The position numbers were made by a program, and so were the translations under genes. The notes below the pieces were generated by a model that was not told the origin of the DNA, searched no databases, and was given only the letters and a program-made list of their open reading frames with translations. A stretch of 64,000 bases of DNA from Neurospora tetraspora (Eukaryota > Ascomycota > Sordariomycetes > Sordariales > Sordariaceae): the NCBI RefSeq assembly GCF_033439725.1, contig NW_026944383.1:5952001-6016000 (forward strand), given 5' to 3'. The first letter of the stretch is position 1, and every line of letters begins with the position of its first letter. Shown here piece by piece: positions 23,983-36,400 of the stretch.

Positions 23983-25413
23983 ATGACGGCTCAAGCAACA
24001 GCCATGGAGGCCCTTCAGAAGGAGCTGGACCGGCTCAACCGGACACCCGGTCTGTCCGCGACGATAGACAAGGTTGATAAGATCATTGAAATGCTCACCT
24101 CGGTGAAGGACCAGATTGTCCAAAGTGGTAGGCTCATTGCTAATCACTCATCATATCATGAGATAGTCACTGACAGAGACACAGGCATGGACACACACGT
24201 AGCCAGCATGTCCATCACAAGAACTCAGAACCCAATCAAGTCAACGTTTGAAAAGATAAACGATGATCTCAAAGGCGTGACGGCAACTCAGAGGAAGCTG
24301 GGCAAGATGCTAGACAAGCACTTCCCCCTCAAGGACCTACCATCAGAACACGACGCTATGGCAGACCAAGAACCGTTGATAAATCGTGCCATTTCTATGC
24401 ATTTGCTGCGCGAGGGACAGTTCTCGGTGGCCTCCACTTTCATAGAAGAAACAGGGGACGCGGCAACTCTTGACAATGTCAACGCGGTAATCGAGGGTCA
24501 AGATCAGGCGAACGCGAGCGACAACTATGACGACGAGCCAATGGATGAAGACAGGGACGACGACGACGACGACGAAGACGAATACATGAGCCCCCTCGAA
24601 GGCGTTGCAAGTTTAGGCTTCAGACAGCTCCAAAACCTCTCCTCCCTCCAGTCCCACGAACTCGAAGCGAAATTCTCCCAAATGTACACCATCCTCCAAG
24701 ACATCAAATCCCGGAACCTGCTTTCCGCAATAGAGTGGGCCCGGAGCAACTCGGTCGAGCTCGAAGCCCGCGGCAGCAACCTTGAGTTCGAGCTCAGCAG
24801 GCTGCAATACGTCTGGCTCTTCAAGGGTCCTTCGGTCAACGGGCTGCCCGATAACGAGCTCAACGGCACAGCAGGAGCACTCCTATACGCCCAACAAAAC
24901 TTCTGGCGGTTCGGCAACCGCTACATCGGCGAGATTCAACAGCTTGCTAACGCGCAAATCTACGCTCGCAACCTTTCCGAGTCGCCCTACCGACACATCT
25001 TCTCGACGGAAACCGCCTTCGCGGACGTGGCCTCGTCCTTCACGCGCGAGTTCTGCAGCCTTTTGGGCTTGTCAGCCGAGTCCCCCTTATACATCGCCGT
25101 AACAGCAGGCGCGCTGGCTCTTCCACTCCTAATCAAATACCAGCAAGCCACACGAGCTAAGGGGACCGAGTGGACAACAACAAACGAGCTAGCTTTCGAG
25201 ACCCCTCTCCCAGAACGCATGCTGTACCACTCCATTTTTGTTTGTCCCGTTTCCAAGGAGCAGACCACCGAACAAAACCCGCCGATGATGATCCCCTGCG
25301 GACACGTGCTGGCCAAGGAGACGCTGCAGAGGCTGCTGAAGGGAACGCGCTTCAAGTGTCCGTATTGTCCGGCCGAGGGCTTGGAGAAGGATGCCAGACG
25401 TATTATGATTTAG
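23983..25413 (+). CDS. rmd5: RMD5/GID2-like RING subunit of the GID/CTLH E3 ubiquitin ligase
   Basis: Catalytic RING partner in the GID/CTLH ligase, which in yeast marks gluconeogenic enzymes for degradation. The reading is 476 residues as one open frame. In order it has an N-terminal helical region, a LisH motif at about 125-160 (INRAISMHLLREGQFSVAS), an acidic run of Asp/Glu at about 185-200, a CTLH/CRA region at about 225-400, and a C-terminal divergent RING at about 415-465 with CGHVLAKETL and CPYCPAE. The QTTEQNPPMMIPCGH stretch is diagnostic of the RMND5 family. Bases 24128-24184 (57 nt) have a good intron look: donor GTAGGC, GCTAATCAC branch, acceptor ACACAG. They are in frame and encode residues not expected in the family, so the spliced protein may be 457 residues. 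The gene is intact although the transposon lies just upstream. Confidence 0.92.
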   Translation: MTAQATAMEALQKELDRLNRTPGLSATIDKVDKIIEMLTSVKDQIVQSGRLIANHSSYHEIVTDRDTGMDTHVASMSITRTQNPIKSTFEKINDDLKGVTATQRKLGKMLDKHFPLKDLPSEHDAMADQEPLINRAISMHLLREGQFSVASTFIEETGDAATLDNVNAVIEGQDQANASDNYDDEPMDEDRDDDDDDEDEYMSPLEGVASLGFRQLQNLSSLQSHELEAKFSQMYTILQDIKSRNLLSAIEWARSNSVELEARGSNLEFELSRLQYVWLFKGPSVNGLPDNELNGTAGALLYAQQNFWRFGNRYIGEIQQLANAQIYARNLSESPYRHIFSTETAFADVASSFTREFCSLLGLSAESPLYIAVTAGALALPLLIKYQQATRAKGTEWTTTNELAFETPLPERMLYHSIFVCPVSKEQTTEQNPPMMIPCGHVLAKETLQRLLKGTRFKCPYCPAEGLEKDARRIMI

Positions 25414-27022
25414 AAGAGCCATTATGTCGATTTGTCTGTTATGGATATCCCATCGACTATTTTTCGTAGGCCGCGTAGGCCGGTCCGGTTCGAGGGGAAT
25501 GGAAGGCTAGTGCCACGACGATGACTTCATCAAGCAGCGATTTCTTTTATTGGGGGGGTCTTTTTATCTTTTGTCTACCCATCTTGAACTTGGGGGTTTT
25601 TGTTATTGTTTTTTCCACAGCTTGGACCAGCGCAGGGGGGCATAACGGGTTTTTCTGCTATTGACGAGATGGATGGGTCTACGTAGACATACACACACAC
25701 ACGCACGCACGCATTACTATCGCCACAGATTTGTTACATCTCTAGGACGGCGGCGCTGGATTTCCAAGATACAAATAAGGTAGCACTAGCATGAGATCAG
25801 CAAGGGGACTCACAGTTACTGGATTTGGTGGTTTGGGAAAGCGGACTAAAGAAATACTACACAAATGAGCACATGATTCAATGAATTGCAGCGGATAGAT
25901 CCTCAGGTAGTGATTGACATCCATCCGGCTTTTATCTTACTCTTGTCAACGAAGTGTGGTGTGCTGGCAGTGGTCGCGTGAAGGTTGCGTGTGATGGCAC
26001 ATTGCCAGCACCTGCCAGATCCTTGTGTTAGTTACCATCTGGGATCTTGGGTCTTTCATCCCATCCATCTGTCACTACATATAAGAACCCTTCCCCCCCC
26101 CCACGCGTGTTTTAGGTTCCTCTTTCTTTTTCATCTTTAATGTTATATGTATTACTTTCGTCCGAACCTTTTGCCACGTCAGCCCATAGTTCTACGTGCT
26201 GTGACAGAGGTTACGTCTCAAAGCTGGGGGGTAACATAGGAACAACATCTCCTAAACCAGCATGCGGATAAGGGGTAACGGTGATGCGATGGTATACAGT
26301 GAACATGGGAGCAAACGTAGCGTACATAAGTGGATGGTAGAGATATCTCGAAGGGTCTATATAGAAGCGACGCCATCGTCTCTTTATGATATGGGAATCA
26401 AGCGCCGACCACAATCTGGGTAAGAACCGAGTTAAACAAAATACTTCGTGACTTTTGTGCAATTTGTAACCCAGAAATCATTTCTAGGGGAATAAAACAC
26501 CCTGTGCCTCCTTGCCATTTACCTTCAATATGATGGAAGGTTAAGCAACTGTAAAACGCCTCTGCTTCATTTCCCATAGAAGCATTTGCAAACAGATCAA
26601 GCACACCATTCTAGGCTCTCGTGTGCATAAGACATCGAAGAAAAAAAAAGTTAAATGGTAAAAAAATGGTGGGATGTGCGTTATCCATCCCAGGTATCCG
26701 CCAAAACAAAAATAAGCCCTCTTGATATCAAAAACTCTCCAGAAACGCGCAGATGACCTTTGTTTCCATCCCGCCCTCCCAACTATGCGCATTCATGGCA
26801 TGCCATATATGGTAATCCTTCACATCTTCCCGCCTTTGATTTGGTCGTAAATGTCGTCAATTGGTGATGGTCATGTCAGATAATCCGGCTCTGACGCAAA
26901 CTCTATCGCCGCGCGAGAAACGCATCTAGAAGATCTTTTCAGAGTCCACATCCAACATTTATGCTTCCTTTGTCGCGTCTCGCTCCTCTCGTTCTTTGTA
27001 ATTTTATTTCCACGTCAACCGC
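25414..27022. other. Convergent 3' region between RMD5 and the UPF0658 gene
   Basis: Contains T-rich tracts after RMD5 (near 25540-25620), a CA microsatellite at 25691-25713, and A/T runs near 26640-26670. No frame with coding character was found on either strand. Both neighbouring genes end here. Confidence 0.55.
25691..25713. repeat. CA/CG dinucleotide microsatellite
   Basis: A run of ACACACACACAC followed by ACGCACGCACGCA lies about 280 bases after the RMD5 stop. It is a simple repeat likely to be length-variable. Confidence 0.8.
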
Positions 27023-28222
27023 TCAGTCGATCGTCATCCGGGTCTGCAGCTGGGGTTTCTGATCCGTCATCTGGAACGAGTTCATATCATCCTTCTCTGG
27101 ATCCCTGCCCTTGGGCTTGATCAAGTGCATCTTAAGTCCGTTGCCGAAGTTCCTCATGCAAATGAACGAATTGGCGATGGTGATGAGAATCAAGAGGATG
27201 GTCATGACGGCGAACGCGGTAAGGGAGCGCTTAACGGGCGTGTAATGCCAGCCATGACTTTTCGAGTAGATGCGGACAAGCTTGAATAAGAAATAAGCAA
27301 GACCACCGAAGAAGAGGACGATCACCGCGCACATGCCAACGCGGTTTTCGCGCTGCGTGAAGAAGGCAGCGCAAAGCAGAATGACAATGGTGACGGGAAT
27401 CGCGGCAGCGGTAAGGCCGAGTTCGATGTCTGTCTTGCCGGTTACAACAACCAGGAACTGAATCGTGAAGCCAAGAAAGAAGAAGAAATCAAACTTCAGC
27501 AATGCGATAAAAATCTGGCAGTCGGATGTTAACAGCTGGTATTCCTTTTCGCGGCAGGGCAGACGTGGTACGAACCTGATAGTGAAGAAATCGCTTCTTC
27601 ATACGATAATCGGCGCCGATCTGCTTCAAGATATCCCACGCAAACTCCTGATAAAGTTTCCAGGCGCACACGCTCATAGCAATAGTGGCGACGCCGATGA
27701 CAGGGGGAATAGTAAAGAGGAAGGGCGAACAGGCGTGCCATACCGCTGCATGGGTTTCCATGGGCAGGAAAATACCGGCAGCTTGGAGCTTATCAATCGA
27801 CCTGTTAATCTGGTCGATCTGAAGAATGGTATAGACGAAGAGAGCTAGGTTGGCGATGCATAGCCCGATGATCTGAATGGTGTTCTTCCAGCGCAAGGCA
27901 TCCCACGTGAGAAACAGGACATAGAGGAAACCGAAGATGAACAGAGCCAAGAACGTCGGTATCGTCATGTACTGCGCATCGCGCTCTTCGTTTTGACCAG
28001 TCTTGTAGTTGTCAAGACTGCCCTGGAATTTGCCGAAAATGTATCTGATGCCGGTCAGTTTTCAATCACGACATGGGCGAAGGGACAAAAGGCCTCTCAC
28101 GCTTCGAAAGTTACACCAATGATGGCCTGTAAAGCGACAATGGCGAAAAATATCTTTGCCCAGCTAGACTCGAGAAAGTCAAAGACGCCCCTCTTGGGGC
28201 GTGAAGCGGCGTTTTGAGCCAT
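27023..28222 (-). CDS. UPF0658 family Golgi multispan membrane protein
   Basis: Three exons: 28222-28101, 28044-27576 and 27514-27023, giving 360 residues. Introns of 56 and 61 bases have donors GTGAGA and GTTCGT and acceptors CATCAG and TGCCAG. A short basic N-terminus (SRPKRGVFDFLESSWAK) leads into a first hydrophobic span. Further spans follow (TIPTFLALFIFGFLYVLFL, IIGLCIANLALFVYTIL, FLFTIPPVIGVATIAMSV and others), about seven to eight in total, and a hydrophilic C-terminal tail. The order of spans and the KKRFLHYQ and FICMRNFG loops match the fungal UPF0658 Golgi membrane family (fission yeast C1952.10c type). Its molecular function is not known to me. The gene is convergent with RMD5. 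Confidence 0.8.
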
Positions 28223-30909
28223 GATGGTGTCGCGGTATCGAGATGCGTTGTCTGATGCGTCGAAACTGAGGATTGGGTGCGAACCGGCCAAATAGGACCG
28301 GCGGATCTCTAGGCGGCTAGCCAGGACGGGCGGATCTGACGACTCCCCGTATAGGAGCCGGGTGGCGTGGACCAAAGATCCGTGGAGGGTTATAAAATGT
28401 GAACGTGGAGTAGATGCTGTTGTGCGTTGTTCGCGGCAGGACGGATTCGAAAAGGGATAAAGTGTATCGTTGTCGAATTCTTTGTCGTCGACACGGGACA
28501 AATGTTGCGGAGGCTCGGCGACGATGCGACAGGCGGGCGCGCCTCGGCCGGTGTTGCTCAGGGCGAGACGATTCAATAAGCGAATGAAAAGACGCAGATG
28601 TCGACAACGGAATGGGTTGCCGTCACTTTGTCAGGGGAATCGTGCTTCGCAGGTTGGAGGCCGTGGCCGTTCTGAAACACAACGAGGAGTTGAGTTGAGT
28701 TGTGTTTGAGGGTGACAGGGAGTTCGTTTCCAACACACGCTCTTCCAAAGGGCGGATTCTCCCGTAGGGGTGGTTTAAGGCCAAGCTATACCCAACCAGG
28801 CGACGGGCGAGGCCAACGTGGTAGGGGGCCTTGGGGAGGCAAGGGGGGGCATCAGCCGGGCCGGCGGATTGTCGAGTCGAGACGGTCGAGTTGGCGCGTC
28901 GGGTGAAAATCAGAACCTAATCTCCCGTCGAGCGCGAACCGATAGCTTATAGAGCGAGTCGAGTGGACAGTCTGTGGACGGAAAAGGGACCGCGTGACAA
29001 GGAAAGAAATGGAGAAACGAAGGACTATCGAGGAGAAACGAGTGACTAGGTGTAGGGTGGGATGGCGGATATTAAGGTATTGTTGGCATTCGAGGTGTGT
29101 GTAGGACTGCTGTTGATCAAAGGCTAGAAATCCGGGGTCTCGTTCTTTTCGCCCGCAGTGCATGCAGCCCACAGGGTTTGTGGACACCCGCGAGACCCGC
29201 CAAGGTGCATTCAGTGGGTGCGTCGGGTGGGAACAGTGGCAGACAGGCGGGAGCCTGGAGTGGGTGCCAGTGCCAGTGACAGGAACCGAAGCCAAGCAAA
29301 TCGCAAGAGCAACACGGGGGAGAGACAGGGGCTTCTTTCCATTATTTCTTTGTCGTGCAGTGTGTACATTGTTTGGCAGGGCGTTTCTGATCAACCCTTC
29401 CTTACACTAGCGTCCGCGGCGCATCCACATGTTGGACAAGTCTGAATGCACATCAGCCTCTCGGTCACCACCAGGAACACAATTCCCAAGAATGCCTCGG
29501 GCAGTGCCTTGTCAAGCCCGGTCTGGGCCGGGGTTAATCTCGTTAAGGGCTCGCTGAAAAGCTTGCTGAACTCGCTAACACGGGATACCTGGAAATCATG
29601 GTTAACATCCCAATCTGGCACGGCTGGCTCTTCCCGTCTTGCAAAGGGAAACAATGCGCCGCTTCTCTACACACATGCTAAATGCGGCGTGCCTTTGGTT
29701 TCACAATCCTCAAAGTGGGCGACCTCCAAACTGTAAATTTTGAGAATTGTTGAGTGACAAAATACGAAGCAGTGCACTTAGCGAGGGAATCTGTCCAAGA
29801 TGAAGTTTCCCCCCGGGCAGCTTTTGAAGATGCCCAGAGCTAAGCTGGAGTCTGCAACAACACTCATTCTTGAGCATGAGATATTCCCATGTACCGGTAG
29901 TGAAGAGGTAAAGATTAACCAAAAAGATACCGAGCACTCTACCCAGCCTCGGCTCTCCCTATCTCGCAGAGTAACATCAAAATTCCAGCCCCTAAAAAAG
30001 GTCAACAAGGCTCCACCAAATTCCTTCCCCTTTTTAACTCGAACAGCTGCTGAGCCACAGTGTCCCACACCTTCATGCGGCCCGATGACGATGGAGTGCA
30101 GCATTTGAACCAGGCCCTACAACTAAACTGTCCGTCATGGCGTTGGCGGCTCCGTTACGATACTATTTTTGATATTAATGTTCGTTGAATCGGGCAAGTG
30201 ATGGATGATCTATCAGGTCGTTGCCTTCATACTAAGTAAGGTAACAAACTTGAGGTTGAATTGGCAACAGGAGATGCCATAGGCCCATAGCCGCACTTTG
30301 GTCACTTCGGCGCCTATACTGTACCTGAAAGATATCATAGCGGAGACCAAAAACCTTGAGCCTCGGAGGCGTAGCAGCCATGTCGTCAAGGTGATTTAAA
30401 GTTTAGTTATCCCCGCGGAGGCTGTGTAACTCACGGCCAAATGCTATGGGATTTCGAAAGATGTTTACATCTTAATTTTGCAAGTGACATCCAACAATGA
30501 CTTGCAATGCCCTGCGAACTGGCAAACAGCCAATGCGGTGACATCCAAACAGCACTTGCACAGTGCCGGCAATATGGACTCATATTACTCAGTGGGCAAG
30601 CTGAGACTGCGAACGATACCTAGTCCTCGTCACTCGTTCTCTTCCTATGCTCATGCGAACTTGGACATTCAGATGCTTGCATTGTGCAAAGTAGGAATCT
30701 TCAACCCAATATCAAAGTTTCATAAGGCGATGGAAGATCCGAGGAAGTTATGCAACGATTGGTAACCGCTGCATTGGTACCGCTGGCATCCACCTAAAAG
30801 AGTTCCACTTACACGGTGCGGCCAAGCTCCAGTTCGCGTCGCCTGGCAACCGCAATTTGTTTGTCACCTTGACATTTCATCCACAAACACGCCTTCGAAG
30901 AACGACATC
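28223..30909. other. 2.7-kb divergent intergenic region
   Basis: Lies between the starts of the UPF0658 gene and the PP4R2 gene. Several open frames of 60-180 codons exist, but none shows domains, sensible splice continuation or coding-like composition. Part of it (28300-29300) is GC-rich. It is probably regulatory DNA and leaders; a small unrecognised gene near 29.4-30.1 kb cannot be ruled out. Confidence 0.4.
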
Positions 30910-32922
30910 ATGTCCGAGATGGATGCTGAAGTCGCCGACGACATCCTGGCCAGGGTCGCCCAGGATGGCTCTATGGACTAGTATGTTATCCTCCCTGAAT
31001 CTCATGTACATACTTGTACTGACGGCCTTGTTCCCATCTCAGTTCGTGCTGGCCCAAGTTGTTGCCCATCGTAGTCGCGCGCATTGAGAAGGCAAGTATA
31101 CTTTCATTGTCCCCAGTCGTCGACGCCAACTAGCTAACCTAGCCCGTTCCCCCACCTCTAGATCGCCCACACTGAATTCCCCATCCCCGACATTCCTTCT
31201 CCGCAACCGCCCGCCAGACCTTCGTCCCCGCGCTTCCTCGCCCCGCTTCCCTCTTCGTCCGACCCGATCGATACGCCGCTCAGTTCGCAAGAGACCAACA
31301 AGGAGAACGATGCCCCAACGTCAGCACCACGCCTAGCTGCCGGCGACAATGTTGCTTCCTCGCCGCCCAAAGCGCCCTCGCCCGTCCCCAATGCGACAAC
31401 CGAGCCGTCTCAGGCACAACAGCCAGTCCTTCCTGTCCCCGTGGCCGAAATGCTGAACGGAGTGACATCTCACCTGACGGCCAACTTCCCCGATTACCCG
31501 CCCCATACGATTCAGCGTCTCGCCGAGCTGGTCCTCAAGCCGCGCCCTCAGTACAGGAGCGTGGTAGGCTACCTGAATGCGCTCGACCGCGTTGTCCACG
31601 TTACCAGCGGAGCAAACCTATACCCATTACCGCCCGCGATCCCAGACCTGAGCGGTATGGGCGGCATGTCCAACGGAGGTCCTGCTTCGGATAACGGGAC
31701 TCCCAGCCTTTCCGCGGCGAACAAGATCGGATCCGACGAGGCTCTAGGCGGCGCGCTGCTCACCCCCATCCCGTGGTTGACTCGAAGGGCAAACGGCGAC
31801 GGCGGTGATGACGACGGAAGCATTAGTGACGCAGGCAGTTCGTCACCGTTATCAGCCAGCGGGGCGTCCGACCCCAACACCCACCAAGAACAGCAGCAGC
31901 GAGCTCTCGCGCAACAGCACAGCCACATCACCTTCGCCCAGAGCTCCGTCAGTCCGCAGGTTCGTAAGGAGAGCACCGAGATGATTGAGGGCCCCAACGG
32001 CATGGGAAGCATAGAGACGGTCTCGATCTCGTTCAACGGGATCCCTTCTACCGGAGCGGGCAGCGGCCTGCTGGGTCTCTCGCAGCAACCACAGCGAGGC
32101 GTCACGCAAGGAGAACTGCTCAGGCAGGAACAGCGCGCGGGCGTTGTTCCTGTTAGCCAGGTTGCTGGAGGGAACAACAACAACACTGCCCAGGGCTACA
32201 CGGCTGCTCAGACTACCCCCCTCAGCGCTGCCGCCCATGGCGAGGGTTCTTCAGCTACTGCTACTACAGGTCCACCGGACGAAGACATTGTGATGGGTGA
32301 GAACTCGGATCATGAGGAGGAGCAGGAGGAGGAGGAGGTCCCCCACGCTCGCGGTCCGCAGGAGATTGGACCAGAGGATACCGGGCCCCAGAGCGCAAGG
32401 AGCAGCATTGCCATGTCACATACGGGCGAGGTGGACATGAGTGCGCTTGACGTCGAGGCTGCGGTGGGCAGGAGGTTACAGTCACCACCAGCAGCTAGCA
32501 GCAGCAGCAGTGCGCAAGCAGATGTTACGACGACAGCCGCCTCCCAGAGCGGCGGCGGCGATGCGGAGAACTTAGTTCCCCAAAGCCCTAAGCGGGAGGC
32601 GGAGGACGATGAGTCGGAGCTCGGCAGTACGCAGAAGAGACAGCGAACAGAGGATAAGGCTGACACGATCACAACGGAGGAGGCTAGCAGCTCGACGACA
32701 GAAGTCACAAAACCCGAGAGTTCGGAAGTGGCAAAAGATGAGGAGGTGCCGGTGCAGAAGGATGCGAGTGAGGATGAGGACATGGTGCTGGTGGACCGAC
32801 CAGCTCCTGGTTCCTCAGAGACAGCATCAGCAGCAGCAGGAGAGGAGAAGCAAAGGGAAGGAGGGGAGCCGTCAAATCAACCAGAAGCCGGAGCTGGAGA
32901 AGAGCAACCAAAGTCTTCCTAG
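30910..32922 (+). CDS. Protein phosphatase 4 core regulatory subunit R2 (PP4R2/Psy4-like)
   Basis: Regulatory subunit of protein phosphatase 4, which acts in DNA-damage recovery. Three exons: 30910-30980, 31043-31091 and 31162-32922, giving 626 residues. Intron 2 begins GCAAGT, a GC-AG intron: frame continuity into the conserved IAHTEFPIP segment requires this junction. The N-terminus has WPKLLPIVVARIEKIAHTEF. The second conserved block at about 135-180 (FPDYPPHTIQRLAELVL, then YRSVVGYLNALDRV) is typical of fungal PP4R2. The rest is a long disordered tail rich in Ser, Gln, Glu and Asp, with a basic PKREAEDDESELGSTQKRQR stretch that may be a nuclear signal. Only the N-terminal third is family-specific. 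Confidence 0.82.
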
Positions 32923-33435
32923 TATGAGAGAACGTTGACTCTGTTGGGTCCCCTCAACAAAGGGACATATCTTTTCGGCAGTCGTAGACGAAGATAATGG
33001 ATGGATAGGCATATCCAGGGAGGGAAGAAGTTGGATGAAACAAACGACATGTCTGTTTACTTGGATTTGATAGTTTAGGTACCTGTATCAGCGGCATGGT
33101 GGGTTTTTCAGATATGTCAGATATGGACTACAGAACACACACACACTGTGAACCATTCAATGTGTTTACGGATATCCCTGTTATGATGAAACATCTTTTT
33201 GAGTCCACCTTTGCTGAGAAAGTAACTTGTGTTGATCAAAGGAAATTATTGGCCAAACTGGTCGTGAAACAGACAATGGAACCCACAGCCCTGAATTAGC
33301 AATCCGAGAGAGAGGCAACGTTATCCATTAACAAGAATTTAGATATCACATTCTAGCTTCGCCCACCTCTGTACAGCCTAGCCCCCAAAATAACATTGAT
33401 GTCAAAACCTACACATCCCCCCCAAATGACCTCCC
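32923..33435. other. Convergent 3' flanks of PP4R2 and RAD50
   Basis: About 500 bases hold both 3' untranslated regions. A short CA run lies near 33135. No gene is seen. Confidence 0.55.
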
Positions 33436-36400
33436 TTACTCCGAAATCCTCGTAATGTTCTCCCTCGTAATGACACTATTCTGATTCTCATCCCTCTTCA
33501 CCCTAAAGAAGTCATCACAGAAATCGCTACACTGCATATGCTTCAAGAACTCCTCGTCGTGCGTGATCACGACCAGCTGCAGATTATTCTGCGACCGTCT
33601 CGCCTTGATGATAGCATGCAGACTCTCCGCCAGACTGCGGATGTTGTCACTATCCAAGTTCGTCGTCGGCTCGTCGAGCGCGATCAAGCCACAATTAGCG
33701 CCGAACGACTCGGCCAGGGCAAGGCGAATGATGATGCAGGCCAGCACCTTTTGGCCCGCGCTGCAGCGGCCGCGCATGTCCATCTCCGTGTCGCCCTTGA
33801 TCATGTACACGCGATAGTTGAAAACACGGCGCGTGTTGGCGGCGCCCGAAGCCGTCGACTCCATGTCGGACCGGATCTGGATCGTGTCGATGTCGGTCCC
33901 TTGGTACGTGCTCTGCCACAGCTCGCCGATGGTCCGGTTGATCTCCTCCATCTTGAGCGAGTGGTACTGCATGATGGCGTGGTCGAGCGCCATGGTGCCG
34001 CGCGCGAGATCCTCGATGGCCGCCTTGGTGGTTTCGACCTTGATGTGGCTCTCCTTGTACCTCGCGCGCGCTCCTTTGAGCTCGATCTCGTACTCCTCTT
34101 CGAGCCGGGCAAACTGCTCGTCCTTGGTCGACATGGAGCCCATGAGCCGCTCGCTTTCGGCGTTGAGCTCGCCGCGCCGGAATTCGAGCTTGTGCGCCTC
34201 CTTGACGAGACGGTCGTAGTCCTCTTGTGCGTTGCGGGACTCGAGCTCTTCGATTTCTTCCTCGAGAGCATCGCGCTCGCGGAGGTTCTTGCGGTAGGTG
34301 AGGTTGTCGGCGATGTTGCGCCTCTTGGCGTCGCTGTTGTCGATCTCCTTGTTCAGCTTGTTGATCTGGATGGTGAGGTCTTTCATGTCTCTTTCGAGGG
34401 TTGCGATTGTGCTCTCCAAGCTGGCAATGGCCCGCTGGTTGGAGGCAAGGTTGGCAGGACCTCCTCGGTCGAGATAATCCTGGATTTCGCGGTTGATCAT
34501 CTTGAGCTCGCTCACCGTAGTGGCGATCCCATCACGCTCCTCTGCGATCCTCTGCTCTCTGGCTCGGCCCTGCTTCCGAGATTCCTCGAGCGCTGCCCTT
34601 GCGCTGGCAATTTCTGGGTCAATGCCCTCGACCTCCTTGTCGATGTCTTGCATGTTCTTGCGAAGTTGGCTCTGCTCCTCCTTGTGATTCTTAATCGTGT
34701 CCTGGAGACGCTTCTTGTGCTCTAGTTTCTGGACGGCCTCAGTAATTTTGTGCTTCAACTCCAATCTCTCAACCTCGAGCCGAGCGGCCAGGTCCTTCAA
34801 CCGTTGCCGTTCGGTGGTTAACTTGGTCAGCTTGGCTTGGGCAACTCTCAACTGTTCTGCACAGGTTGTTTGGTCATCGTTGATCTCGTCAGCGCTGCGC
34901 ACTTGAATGCTCGAATTCTGCTGGGATCTCTCGATGTGTCTCTCAGAATCCGCAATATCCTTGACAGCCTGTGCGATTTTCAGTACGCTCTTACTCAGCA
35001 CATCCGCCGCATTCCGCTCCTCTTCGGCAACTTTGAAGGTGCCATCCTGGTCCTCGAGTAGTCGAACCAGCTTTTCCTTCTGAGACGTTAGGGCAGTGAT
35101 TTCTTCGGCCATGGACGGCAGCTCCTTACACAACCGTCCATATGTCTCGTACTTCGTCCGCACACTTCTCAGCGTCCCAAGGTAACGTCTGTACCTGGCT
35201 TGATCTTCAAGCAGCTTGTCTTTGTTTTGGAGGTTAAGCTTGGCTTCGATATTTTCCATCAATTTTGCCTTGGCTTCCTTGTCGCCTTCCACAGAACGCT
35301 CACAGAGTAGGCATATATGCTTTTTCTCTGCTTTAGTCTTCGCTCGTGTGAAATACTTCGCCCATCCGCCAGCCAGTTCCAGGTCCGTGTCGATTTCCTT
35401 CAACTCTTTCTCGGTCCATTCAACTGTCTCTGTGTAATCGTCTACCGACACCGTCGCCGGCATATCATCAGGGCGCTGCACCTTGATCAGAGCTTCGAGA
35501 ACGTCTTTCTTGCAGTTATCCCTTTCTTTTACGGACTTGGTCTGCTTCTCACGAGCAGTGGTAAGCTTGTACTCAACCTGCTTCAGTTCTTGCTGTGTTG
35601 AATCCTTCGCCTTTCTAAGCTCAGAGAGTCGGTCGCTCAGCCGTCGGAGGGCTTTCTGAAAGTCTGACTCGATGGTTTCCGGTGTCCAGTCCCTTCCGAC
35701 AACATCGGTCAACTGCTGATTGAACGTGTTCTTCAGAATGTCTAGTTCTCGCTTCCGTTCCGTAAGCTGCTTCTTACGAAGTTCAAGTTGTGCACGTTCG
35801 GATGCTAAATTGGTGTATTCGACCAATTCCCGACTTAGCTTGGCACCTTGAGCTTCTAGAGTCAAGACCTCGTTGTTCAGCTCCGTGATCTGTGAATCAA
35901 GTTCTGCCACTTTGTTGTCAGCCTTGGCTGCCTTGATTTTGGACTCTAATCCCTCCATTTCGGTCCGTAGCACTGCCTCCGCGCCTTCATCAACATCGAG
36001 ATTGTTCAGTTCCCCTTGAAGTTTGGTAATATCTCTTTGAAGTGTCGCGACTCGCTGGGATGAGGTCTTCCGGTCTCGAATGCGGGACGCCTTGCGGCTC
36101 TCTAGTTCCGTGATAATGGCGGATTTTGCGTCCAGTTCGGCGGCGTTGTCGCGTTGAAGACGTTCCAGATCCCGTTTCGTGTCTTGGAGCATTTTCTGGA
36201 TGCGTTCGTAGAATGCATTTATCTCCTGGTCATCCAAGTCACCGTCGTAGCCGCGGATCTCGTGCTTTTCAGCTGCTTCTTGGATCATCTGACGTTGCGA
36301 AACGAGTTGGCGGTCATATTTGTCCTTGTCAGACTGATGCTTTCCTTGCTCCTCAGCCTTAGCGGTATGCTTGGCTCGGGCGGTCTTGAGCTCGGTCTGC

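Noticed and set aside
28852-29394. 180-codon minus-strand frame in the UPF0658-PP4R2 intergenic region
   Set aside because: Low-information composition and no family resemblance; likely chance in GC-rich DNA.
33538-34725. 395-codon plus-strand frame opposite RAD50
   Set aside because: Antisense to the conserved RAD50 ATPase C-terminus; no homology recognised.
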